The translations under genes were made by a program, and so were the position numbers. A stretch of DNA of 64,000 nt. Source: Halothece sp. PCC 7418. Its GTDB lineage: Bacteria; Cyanobacteriota; Cyanobacteriia; Cyanobacteriales; Rubidibacteraceae. Positions within the stretch are counted from its first letter, which is position 1. The number at the start of each line of letters is the position of its first letter. The stretch is taken from contig NC_019779.1 in NCBI RefSeq assembly GCF_000317635.1, positions 1,612,001-1,676,000 of the forward strand, given 5' to 3'. Below are positions 54,637-62,342 of this stretch, piece by piece. Below the pieces are notes generated by a model. It did no database searches and was not told where the DNA came from. It saw nothing but the letters and a program-made list of their open reading frames with translations.

Positions 54637-55587
54637 ATGACCGATATTAAAATTGTGGGCGAAACCATTCCCCCTGGGAAACGGCGTGAACTGGAAATTC
54701 CTGTCGCGCGATTAATTACCCATACCCTCTTATCCCTCCCCGTAACGATTTTAAATGGAATCGAATCGGGTCCTTGTCTCTGGATCAGTGCAGCGATTCA
54801 TGGAGATGAAATCAATGGGGTGGAAATTATTCGCCGAGTTTTAGAACAATTGAATCCTCAAACCCTACGAGGAACATTAATTGCTGTTCCCATTGTCAAT
54901 GTTTTTGGCTTCTTAGAACAATCGCGATATTTACCTGATCGTCGCGATCTCAATCGTTGTTTTCCTGGTTCCCCTGAAGGATCTCTCGCCTCTCGTCTGG
55001 CGAATCTATTTATGCAGGAAATTGTCAGCAGATGTACTCACGGCATTGATTTGCATACTGCTTCCGATCATCGTACTAATTTTCCTCAGATTCGAGCCAA
55101 TCTCAAAGATGAAGAAACTTATCGTTGTGCCAAAGCCTTTGGCGCACCCGTGATGATTCACGCCACAACTCGCGATGGGTCTTTGCGACAAGCAGCAGCA
55201 AAAAAGGGGATTCCCATCTTACTCTATGAAGGAGGAGAAGCCTTACGATTTGACTCAGAAGCGATTCGTGTGGGAACGCAAGGCATTTTAGGGGTGATGA
55301 GGATTTTAGGGATGACAACATTTCCAGTGATTACCCCCTTTAGTTCTGTGGAAGTGGAAAAGACCAAGTGGGTGCGGGCTTCTCGCGGAGGAATTTTACG
55401 GCTACAAGTGCGTCTAGGAGAATCAGTGGTGAAAAAACAAATTCTTGGCGCGATCGCGAATCCTTTTGGCAAACAAGAGCTTAAAATCCGCTCTCCCCTC
55501 AATGGACTCGTCATTGGACACACGCAAAACCCCTTAGTCAATCAAGGAGATGGCATCATTCACCTTGCAGCTAGCCCTCAACAATAA
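54637..55587 (+). CDS. Succinylglutamate desuccinylase / aspartoacylase family protein
   Basis: Zinc-dependent M14-type deacylase or peptidase. The zinc ligands are in SAAIHGDEINGVEIIRRVLE (His, Glu) and GIDLHTASDHRT (His), with ILLYEGGEALRFD carrying the catalytic Glu region. A C-terminal beta domain (IRSPLNGLVIGHTQNPLVNQ) ends it. This gene often follows rimB-rimK in bacteria, so it probably acts on the same peptide or glutamate chemistry; the exact substrate is unknown. Confidence 0.86.
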   Translation: MTDIKIVGETIPPGKRRELEIPVARLITHTLLSLPVTILNGIESGPCLWISAAIHGDEINGVEIIRRVLEQLNPQTLRGTLIAVPIVNVFGFLEQSRYLPDRRDLNRCFPGSPEGSLASRLANLFMQEIVSRCTHGIDLHTASDHRTNFPQIRANLKDEETYRCAKAFGAPVMIHATTRDGSLRQAAAKKGIPILLYEGGEALRFDSEAIRVGTQGILGVMRILGMTTFPVITPFSSVEVEKTKWVRASRGGILRLQVRLGESVVKKQILGAIANPFGKQELKIRSPLNGLVIGHTQNPLVNQGDGIIHLAASPQQ

Positions 55588-55602
55588 TCACAATCTGTAC
55601 AC

Positions 55603-55622
55603 GGGCGAACCACCGTTCGCCC
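55603..55622. repeat. GGGCGAAC...GTTCGCCC hairpin repeat, copy 2
   Basis: GGGCGAAC-CACC-GTTCGCCC, an 8-bp perfect stem, lies between the deacylase-like gene and psaK, which converge. It matches copies at 27518 and 60820 and could work as a bidirectional terminator. Confidence 0.6.
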
Positions 55623-55634
55623 TACCGCCACTGT

Positions 55635-55910
55635 TTAAAGTGCGCCCGCATTAGCTAAGCCGAGAATCACTCCTGCACCCAGGACATGACCAAAACTCAG
55701 GGTTGCTAATAATTCAGGAACGCCAAAGCCTTCTAAAATCGCAGGTTTTGGGAAAGGTAATTCAGGACCGCCCCCATAATTTTTAATCGCAAACCGACCA
55801 ATGGCAATACTAAAAATATTACAGAGAATCATCACCATAGCCACAGAGGGACCCCAAGCAATAGTGGTCGGTGTGCTAGATTGAACAGCAACGATTAAAC
55901 TTAACATCAT
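55635..55910 (-). CDS. psaK: Photosystem I reaction centre subunit PsaK
   Basis: Small peripheral PSI subunit in the thylakoid membrane, near the light-harvesting edge. 91 residues with two membrane spans (WGPSVAMVMILCNIFSIAIG and ATLSFGHVLGAGVILGLANA) and the PsaK loop RFAIKNYGGGPELPFPKPAI. AAGGAGAA stands before the ATG. A TATAAT -10 box lies about 40 bases upstream. Confidence 0.95.
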   Translation of the reverse strand: MMLSLIVAVQSSTPTTIAWGPSVAMVMILCNIFSIAIGRFAIKNYGGGPELPFPKPAILEGFGVPELLATLSFGHVLGAGVILGLANAGAL

Positions 55911-55951
55911 TTATAAAATTTTCTCCTTAAAGCAAGCTAAAGACTAAAGGC

Positions 55952-55957
55952 ATTATA
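55952..55957 (-). promoter_or_regulatory. Probable -10 box of psaK
   Basis: On the minus strand TATAAT is preceded by an A/T-rich spacer; TTACAG and GACATT lie upstream but do not give a clear -35 at 17 bases. A type 2-like cyanobacterial promoter is possible. Confidence 0.45.
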
Positions 55958-56034
55958 AAAAGATTTTTTAATGTCACTGTAATTTTTCTTTCTGACGTAA
56001 CGATATATTTACACTAATTTATATTTCTGAACAA

Positions 56035-56676
56035 ATGCGAGTAAAAATTTGCGGGATTACCAACTTAGAACAAGCCAGCGCGATCGCGCAACTCGGATCA
56101 ACAGATTTAGGATTTATTTGTGTCCAGAAATCTCCCCGCTATCTCCCCCCACACAACCTTGCTGACATTACCTCTCATCTCCCCTCAACTATGGGCTTAA
56201 TTGGCGTTTTTGCCAATGCAGACTTATCAGACATTTGCTCAACTGTCAAACAAAGCCACTTAACCGCCGTCCAACTGCATGGGAAAGAGTCCCCTGCATT
56301 TTGTCAACAACTGCGTTCGCAACTTCCCAATACAGAACTAATTAAAGCCATTGCGGTTAAAACCCCAGACTCCCTTACAGAAACCGAATATTATGCAGAT
56401 TGGGTTGATACCTTTCTCCTTGATGCTTACGCCCCTCAACAGCTAGGGGGAACGGGAAAATCCTTTAATTGGGATTATCTCCAAGATTTTCATCCTCAAC
56501 GCCCTTGGTTTCTCGCTGGCGGACTCACCCCTAACAATATTCAACAAGCCCTTAACATAGCACAACCTGACGGCATTGACCTCTCCAGTGGCGTAGAAAA
56601 CTCACCTGGAGATAAAAATCTGGATTTAGTCGCGGAGTTATTCCAGACCTTGCAGTCATTAGTCATTAGTCATTAG
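56035..56676 (+). CDS. trpF: Phosphoribosylanthranilate isomerase
   Basis: Third step of tryptophan synthesis, rearranging phosphoribosylanthranilate to CdRP. A TIM barrel of 213 residues with MRVKICGITNLEQASAIAQL, DLGFICVQKSPRY, AVQLHGKESPAF, LLDAYAPQQLGGTGKSFNWD and AGGLTPNNI. The last residues (SLVISH) and stop are encoded by heptamer repeats, as in the FMN-reductase gene. No trp neighbours. Confidence 0.94.
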   Translation: MRVKICGITNLEQASAIAQLGSTDLGFICVQKSPRYLPPHNLADITSHLPSTMGLIGVFANADLSDICSTVKQSHLTAVQLHGKESPAFCQQLRSQLPNTELIKAIAVKTPDSLTETEYYADWVDTFLLDAYAPQQLGGTGKSFNWDYLQDFHPQRPWFLAGGLTPNNIQQALNIAQPDGIDLSSGVENSPGDKNLDLVAELFQTLQSLVISH

Positions 56677-56677
56677 T
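56650..56677. repeat. Heptamer repeats TCATTAG at the trpF end
   Basis: Three TCATTAG units in a row code for the last residues of TrpF and supply its TAG stop. They belong to the same family as 14984-15145. Confidence 0.7.
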
Positions 56678-56811
56678 GAATTCCTATCTCTGCCTCATCC
56701 CTCTGGGGTAATTTGTCGTTTTTGCTACATTCGCTGTAATATATCAATGAAAAGTGGGACTCACGTTAAAGTAGCTAAAGTAGAGAACTACAAAATAGGA
56801 CTCAAAGACAA

Positions 56812-58095
56812 GTGACGCAAACAAACTTAGATTTTCTTCTCCAAACCGACCCGACCATTTCGGGAATGATGCAGAAAGAACTGCAACGCCAAAGAGAACA
56901 CCTAGAACTGATTGCCAGCGAAAACTTTACTTCTCCTGCAGTTATGGCAACTCAAGGGTCTGTTCTCACCAATAAATATGCAGAAGGACTGCCGAAAAAA
57001 CGCTATTACGGCGGTTGTGAATTTATTGATGAAATCGAGCAAGTCGCGATTGACCGCGCTAAAGAATTATTTGGGGCTGCTAGTGCCAATGTTCAGCCTC
57101 ATTCGGGGGCGCAAGCGAACTTTGCCGTTTTCTTAACCCTGCTCAAACCAGGGGATAAAATCATGGGGATGGACTTGTCTCACGGTGGACACCTCACCCA
57201 CGGATCTCCTGCGAACGTTTCTGGAAAGTGGTTTGAAGCAGTTCACTACGGCGTAAGCCAAGAAACCGAACAACTCGACTATGACCACATTTTAGAAGTT
57301 GCACGCCAAGAGCGTCCAAAGTTAATTATCTGTGGCTACTCTGCTTACCCTCGGATTATTAATTTTGAAAAATTCCGCGCGATCGCGGATGAAGTCGGGG
57401 CTTATCTGTTAGCGGATATTGCTCATATTGCCGGCTTAGTCGCCAGTGGTCATCATCCAAACCCCGTTCCTCACTGCGATGTAGTCACCACCACCACCCA
57501 CAAAACCCTACGCGGTCCCCGTGGCGGTTTAATTCTCACGCGCGATCCTGAACTCGGGAAAAAATTCAATAAATCTGTCTTCCCTGGTACCCAAGGCGGT
57601 CCTTTAGAGCACGTGATCGCAGGTAAAGCGGTTGCCTTTGGGGAAGCCCTCAAACCCGAATTTAAGGCTTATTCTGGACAAGTGATTGCCAATGCCCAAG
57701 CCATGGCGCAACAACTGCAAAACCGAGGCTTCAAAATTGTTTCTGGTGGCACGGATAATCACCTGATGTTGGTCGATCTGCGCTCGGTTAACCTCACTGG
57801 AAAACAAGCGGATCAATTAGTCAGTGATGTCAATATTACTGCTAATAAAAATACCGTTCCCTTTGATCCTGAATCTCCGTTTGTCACCAGTGGCTTACGT
57901 TTAGGTTCTCCTGCTATGACCACACGGGGTCTGGGCACAGAAGACTTTGCTGAGATTGCCAATATTATTGCTGATCGCTTACAAAACCCAGAAGATGAGC
58001 AAGTCAAACAAGCCTGCGTACAGCGAGTTGCTGCATTGTGTGAGCGGTTCCCTCTCTATCCGCACTTAAATGCCCCTGTTCCCGCAATGGCATAA
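56812..58095 (+). CDS. glyA: Serine hydroxymethyltransferase
   Basis: PLP enzyme that interconverts serine and glycine with tetrahydrofolate, needed for one-carbon units and photorespiration. PLP Lys is in [20 protein letters not shown]. Other conserved parts: [35 protein letters not shown] and [20 protein letters not shown]. It starts at GTG 56812. 427 residues, standard length. Confidence 0.96.
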   Translation: MTQTNLDFLLQTDPTISGMMQKELQRQREHLELIASENFTSPAVMATQGSVLTNKYAEGLPKKRYYGGCEFIDEIEQVAIDRAKELFGAASANVQPHSGAQANFAVFLTLLKPGDKIMGMDLSHGGHLTHGSPANVSGKWFEAVHYGVSQETEQLDYDHILEVARQERPKLIICGYSAYPRIINFEKFRAIADEVGAYLLADIAHIAGLVASGHHPNPVPHCDVVTTTTHKTLRGPRGGLILTRDPELGKKFNKSVFPGTQGGPLEHVIAGKAVAFGEALKPEFKAYSGQVIANAQAMAQQLQNRGFKIVSGGTDNHLMLVDLRSVNLTGKQADQLVSDVNITANKNTVPFDPESPFVTSGLRLGSPAMTTRGLGTEDFAEIANIIADRLQNPEDEQVKQACVQRVAALCERFPLYPHLNAPVPAMA

Positions 58096-58170
58096 TCTTC
58101 AGGGTCAGCACTTGTTTCCTGTCATAAGGTAATGTCATGATAGATGTGTTCATGGCAAATCAAAACAACC

Positions 58171-59226
58171 ATGTCTGCTGAGTCATATTACCTTCTTTCC
58201 TTTTTACTCGGGACAATCCTTGTTATTATGCTGACCCCAATTGTAAAAAGGGTTGGTATCGCGACAGGACAAGTGGATAAACCCGATTCCCGCAAGATCC
58301 ATAACGCCCCCATTGTTCGCATTGGGGGGATCAGTATTTTTTCAGCAACTGTCTTGACTGTGGTTGCCCTTTACTTGACAAAAGGGTGGGATCTCTTATC
58401 TCCACAGGAAATCAAAAATGTGATCGGCGTTACTCTTGGGGGTTGCGTCTTTTTTTTAATGGGATTGGCTGATGATATCTTTGATCTGTCTCCTTTCAAA
58501 CGATTAGGACTCCAATTTCTCGCCATTGGCGGTTTGTGGTGGCAAGGGTTGAGGATTGATTTAAGTTTTATTCCTTGGGACAATGCTCTGGTGGTCAATA
58601 GCTTAAGTTTTCTCATTACCTTTCTGTGGCTTGCTGGAGTGGCGAATGCTTTAAATTGGATTGATGGCATGGACGGCTTAGCATCAGGGGTAACGGGAAT
58701 TATTGCCCTAGGGATTCTGTTTGTTACCTTAGAAAATGGCAACAACGGCATGGCTCTGCTGATGGCAATTATGGCGGGAAGCGCGATCGCGTTTCTGTGG
58801 TATAACTTCCATCCCGCAACCATTTTTATGGGCGATGGGGGCTCGAATTTTCTTGGCTTCATGCTTGCTGGGGCAAGTCTAGTGGGAATTGCTAATGAAT
58901 CGGGTTGGGGCAATACCCTCGCTCCTTTTGTCTTTTTAGCCGTTCCCATTGGCGATATGATTATTGTGATTAATGCTCGCCTGCGGAAAGGAATGTCTCC
59001 CTTTGTCGCTGATAATATTCATGTTCATCATCGCCTCCTAGCGAAAGGGCTGTCTCAAACCATGACCGCACTATTGATTTACAGTGTGACCCTCTGGACG
59101 GGAACAATTGGCTTAATGTTTGGCGGAATTGAACAACCGTGGCTTTATTTTCTTCCCGCTACCATATTACTGTTAATAATGATTTGGCAATTGCAACGAA
59201 GCCGTAAGGTACAAAAAGAGGAATGA
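58171..59226 (+). CDS. Polyprenyl-phosphate N-acetylglucosaminyl-1-phosphate transferase (WecA/TagO type)
   Basis: Membrane enzyme that links GlcNAc-1-phosphate to undecaprenyl phosphate, starting O-antigen or wall-polymer assembly. The PNPT motifs are clear: GLADDIFDLSPFKRL, NALNWIDGMDGLASG, FMGDGGSNFLGF and DNIHVHHRLLAKG. About 11 spans. ATG 58171 is chosen; an upstream GTG start at 58144 is not needed. Its stop overlaps the cinA start region (59223-59226). Confidence 0.9.
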   Translation: MSAESYYLLSFLLGTILVIMLTPIVKRVGIATGQVDKPDSRKIHNAPIVRIGGISIFSATVLTVVALYLTKGWDLLSPQEIKNVIGVTLGGCVFFLMGLADDIFDLSPFKRLGLQFLAIGGLWWQGLRIDLSFIPWDNALVVNSLSFLITFLWLAGVANALNWIDGMDGLASGVTGIIALGILFVTLENGNNGMALLMAIMAGSAIAFLWYNFHPATIFMGDGGSNFLGFMLAGASLVGIANESGWGNTLAPFVFLAVPIGDMIIVINARLRKGMSPFVADNIHVHHRLLAKGLSQTMTALLIYSVTLWTGTIGLMFGGIEQPWLYFLPATILLLIMIWQLQRSRKVQKEE

Positions 59227-60482
59227 TGAGCGCGGAAATTATTTGTGTGGGAACGGAACTCCTCTTAGGAGATATCTTAAACAGCAATACTCAATATTTA
59301 GGGCGACAATTAGCGGATTTAGGCATCCCTCACTACTTCCAGACGGTTGTTGGCGATAACCCAGAACGAATTAAACAGGTTTTGAAAATCGCCAGCGATC
59401 GCGCTGAGATTTTAATTTTTACAGGAGGATTAGGACCCACGCCTGATGATCTGACCACGGAAACCATTGCCAGCTTTTTTGAAACCCCTCTCGAAGAAAG
59501 ACCCGAATTAATCACCGATATTCAAGAAAAGTTTGCCAAACGGGGACGAAAAATGTCTCCTAGTAATCGCAAACAAGCGCTGATGCCCGTAGGCGCAACA
59601 ATTCTCCCGAATCCTATGGGCAGTGCTTCGGGGATGATTTGGCAACCCCGTGAAAGTTTAACGATGATGACCTTTCCTGGTGTTCCTGCGGAAATGCAAC
59701 GGATGTGGGAAGAAACCGCCGTTCCCTACCTGAAAGCCCAAGGCTGGGGCGCAAATGTCATTCTCAGTCGTACCTTACGGTTTTGGGGGATTGGGGAATC
59801 GAATCTGGCGGAAAAAGTCAGTGCTTTGTTAGAAATGGATAACCCCACTGTCGCGCCCTATGCCTCCAAAGGGGAAGTGCGCTTGCGAGTTTCAGCCCGT
59901 GCCGAATCTCAAGAAAGCGCGATCGCGCTGATTCAGCCTTTAGAAGAACAAATTCAAGCCATTGCTGGACAAGACTACTTTGGTGCGGATGACGACACCT
60001 TAGCCAGTGTCGTCGGGAAACTCCTCTTAGAAGCCAAACAAACCGTTGCTGTTGCTGAATCTTGCACTGGGGGGGGGTTAGGGGCAATGCTGACTTCTGT
60101 TTCTGGCAGTTCGGGTTATTTCCTCGGCGGAACCGTCGCTTACAGTAATGAGGTGAAACAGGGGCAATTAGGCGTCAAAGCAGAATCTCTCAACCAAGAA
60201 GGCGCAGTCAGTGGGACGGTTGCTCAACAAATGGCATTAGGCGTTAAAAAACAATTCCATAGTGATTGGGGTTTGAGCATTACAGGAATTGCTGGCCCCA
60301 CGGGCGGAACCGCCGAGAAACCTGTGGGCTTAGTTTATGTTGGTATTGCTGATCCCAATCAAAGCACGGATCAGCTAGAATTACGGCTAGGAGAACAACG
60401 CTTACGAGAGACCATTCGTCATATCAGCGCGTGCCATGCTCTCGACCAATTACGACGCAAATTGTTGTTAGCCCAAGAATGA
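59223..60482 (+). CDS. cinA: CinA family competence/damage-inducible protein, NMN amidase
   Basis: N-terminal MoCF-like domain (CVGTELLLGDILNSNTQYLG, GGLGPTPDDLTTETIASFF) joined to a C-terminal CinA domain with the amidase residues in VAESCTGGGLGAMLTSVSGS and VAYSNEVKQGQLGV, then SITGIAGPTGGT. The C-domain in known members hydrolyses NMN to recycle NAD; the N-domain may act on ADP-ribose. 419 residues, usual for the two-domain form. A small unknown gene overlaps its stop by 4 bases. Confidence 0.93.
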   Translation: MMSAEIICVGTELLLGDILNSNTQYLGRQLADLGIPHYFQTVVGDNPERIKQVLKIASDRAEILIFTGGLGPTPDDLTTETIASFFETPLEERPELITDIQEKFAKRGRKMSPSNRKQALMPVGATILPNPMGSASGMIWQPRESLTMMTFPGVPAEMQRMWEETAVPYLKAQGWGANVILSRTLRFWGIGESNLAEKVSALLEMDNPTVAPYASKGEVRLRVSARAESQESAIALIQPLEEQIQAIAGQDYFGADDDTLASVVGKLLLEAKQTVAVAESCTGGGLGAMLTSVSGSSGYFLGGTVAYSNEVKQGQLGVKAESLNQEGAVSGTVAQQMALGVKKQFHSDWGLSITGIAGPTGGTAEKPVGLVYVGIADPNQSTDQLELRLGEQRLRETIRHISACHALDQLRRKLLLAQE

Positions 60483-60748
60483 GCAAGATGGAAGCCTTCA
60501 GCCCGATTCCCCCCAAATGGACTAATGATGCAGTTCATTCTCTCGACTTTTATTGTCCCCAGTGCGGAAATGAACCCCGAAAAGCACAACGGGTTTGGAT
60601 TAATCGTCGTGCGCCCGTTATTGGCGATGATTATGAGCGCAAATGGCAAGAATTTTATCAATGTGACTGTGGAGAAGTCTGGTGGGCTTGGAGTAATGAT
60701 CGTCCCCCGTCTGAGTTTGCTCAACGCGATAACCCTGTAGAAGAATAG
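60479..60748 (+). CDS. Small zinc-ribbon-like protein, unknown
   Basis: Starts in a 4-bp ATGA overlap with cinA, so it is probably co-translated. The 89 residues carry two CxxC/CxC pairs (FYCPQCGN and YQCDCGEVWW), like a zinc ribbon, and Trp-rich segments (WWAWSNDRPPSE). I recognise no further family. Function unknown. Confidence 0.7.
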   Translation: MSKMEAFSPIPPKWTNDAVHSLDFYCPQCGNEPRKAQRVWINRRAPVIGDDYERKWQEFYQCDCGEVWWAWSNDRPPSEFAQRDNPVEE

Positions 60749-60819
60749 CCGAAAAAATCCTGCAAAGGAGTGAAGGGGAGAGGGGGAGACAGGATGTAGG
60801 GTGAGGAGGAAACCAGTAG

Positions 60820-60839
60820 GGGCGAACGGTTGTTCGCCC
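60820..60839. repeat. GGGCGAAC...GTTCGCCC hairpin repeat, copy 3
   Basis: GGGCGAAC-GGTT-GTTCGCCC is an 8-bp perfect stem between the zinc-ribbon gene and gor. It is followed by AAAGAACAAAGAACAAATAA, a motif also found in family A elements. Confidence 0.6.
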
Positions 60840-60878
60840 TTAGACCAAAGAACAAAGAACAAATAATAGGAGTATTTT

Positions 60879-62225
60879 ATGAGTTATGATTATGACTTAT
60901 TCGTTATTGGTGGGGGTTCGGGTGGCATTGCTGCAGCCCGTCGCGCCACGGAATACGGGGCAAAAGTGGGACTTGCCGAATTTGATCGCTTAGGGGGAAC
61001 TTGCGTGAATCGCGGTTGCATCCCGAAAAAGTTAATGGTCTATGGGTCTCATTTTCCCCATTGGTTTGAAGATGCCAAAGATTATGGTTGGTCTGTGGGA
61101 GAAGCAACTCTCGATTGGACAAAAATGACCAAAGTGGTGAATGGGGAGGTGGATCGCCTCAATGGGGTCTATCAACGGATGCTGGATAAAGCCGATGTCA
61201 CCGTTTATCGAGGCTATGCTCAGTTTATAGATGCCCATACCCTGAAAATCGGAGAAGAAAAAGTCACTGCTGATAAAATTTTAATTGCCGTGGGTGGGAT
61301 TCCCGAAAAAGCAGATGTTCCTGGAATTGAACACGCGATCATCTCCGATGCGATGTTTACCTTACCCCAACAACCGAAACGGTTTGTGGTTCTCGGTGGC
61401 GGTTATATTGGGGTTGAGTTTGGTTGTATTCTGAATGCTTTAGGGTCGCAAGTCACTCAGATTATTCGCCGTCCTTATATTTTACGCGGGTTTGACCACG
61501 ATATTCGCGAACATCTCCAAAATAGTCTCATTGAGCAAGGGGTTAATGTTTGGGGAAATACAGAAATTACATCCATTGAAAAAACGAAAGAGGGCTTCAA
61601 GTTAACCACAACTGGCGATCGCGCGGAAACCATCACCGCAGATGTCGTCTTAGCTGCAACTGGACGGATTCCTCGTTTAGAAAAATTAGGACTGGAAAAC
61701 ACCAGCGTGGAAGTGAACAACGGCGCGATCGCGGTGAATGATTATAGTTGCACGACTGTTCCCAATATCTTCGCCGTCGGTGACTGTACGGATCGCATCA
61801 ATCTGACACCTGTGGCGATTCAAGAAGGACGCGCTTTTGCGGATACCGAGTTTGGCGGGAAAGATCGCATCATGAGTCATGAAAATGTTCCCTCTGCGGT
61901 CTTCACTAGCCCCGAAGCAGCAACGGTGGGCTTTACGGAAGCTGAAGCTAAAGAACAATTTGGAGAAGATGATATTCAAATTTATCGCGCCCGCTTTGGT
62001 TCGACTTACTTTAGCGTCACGCAACGGAAAGAAAAAGCCATGTTAAAATTAGTGGTTCAAAAAAGCAGCGATCGCGTGTTAGGGGCGCACATGGTCGGTG
62101 AAGCAGCAGCAGAAATCATGCAAGGGGTTGCTATTCCTATTAAAATGGGTGCAACCAAAGCGGATTTTGATGCCACAGTTGCGATTCATCCCTCCGTTGC
62201 TGAAGAATTTGTCACCATGCGCTAA
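60879..62225 (+). CDS. gor: Glutathione-disulfide reductase
   Basis: FAD enzyme that reduces oxidised glutathione with NADPH. The redox disulfide is in GGTCVNRGCIPKKLMVYG. FAD/NADPH motifs IGGGSGGIAAARRATEYG and VLGGGYIGVEFGCILNALGS are followed by VGDCTDRINLTPVAI and the C-terminal catalytic His in ATVAIHPSVAEEFVTM. 448 residues, standard length; the IIRRPYILRGFD stretch favours glutathione over other disulfides. A terminator hairpin follows. Confidence 0.94.
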   Translation: MSYDYDLFVIGGGSGGIAAARRATEYGAKVGLAEFDRLGGTCVNRGCIPKKLMVYGSHFPHWFEDAKDYGWSVGEATLDWTKMTKVVNGEVDRLNGVYQRMLDKADVTVYRGYAQFIDAHTLKIGEEKVTADKILIAVGGIPEKADVPGIEHAIISDAMFTLPQQPKRFVVLGGGYIGVEFGCILNALGSQVTQIIRRPYILRGFDHDIREHLQNSLIEQGVNVWGNTEITSIEKTKEGFKLTTTGDRAETITADVVLAATGRIPRLEKLGLENTSVEVNNGAIAVNDYSCTTVPNIFAVGDCTDRINLTPVAIQEGRAFADTEFGGKDRIMSHENVPSAVFTSPEAATVGFTEAEAKEQFGEDDIQIYRARFGSTYFSVTQRKEKAMLKLVVQKSSDRVLGAHMVGEAAAEIMQGVAIPIKMGATKADFDATVAIHPSVAEEFVTMR

Positions 62226-62247
62226 TTAATATCAAATCCTTCATCAG

Positions 62248-62280
62248 AAGGGGGTTGGACAGTAGTTCGCCCCTTTTTTT
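62248..62280 (+). terminator. Rho-independent terminator after gor
   Basis: AAGGGG and CCCCTT arms around a 16-base loop, followed immediately by a run of T. This is the most convincing terminator in the window and lies 22 bases past the gor stop. Confidence 0.8.
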
Positions 62281-62342
62281 TCGATTCTTTTATCTTAATG
62301 CAACGAACAACGAACGAAGAACGGTCTCAGATGAGGAAATAG

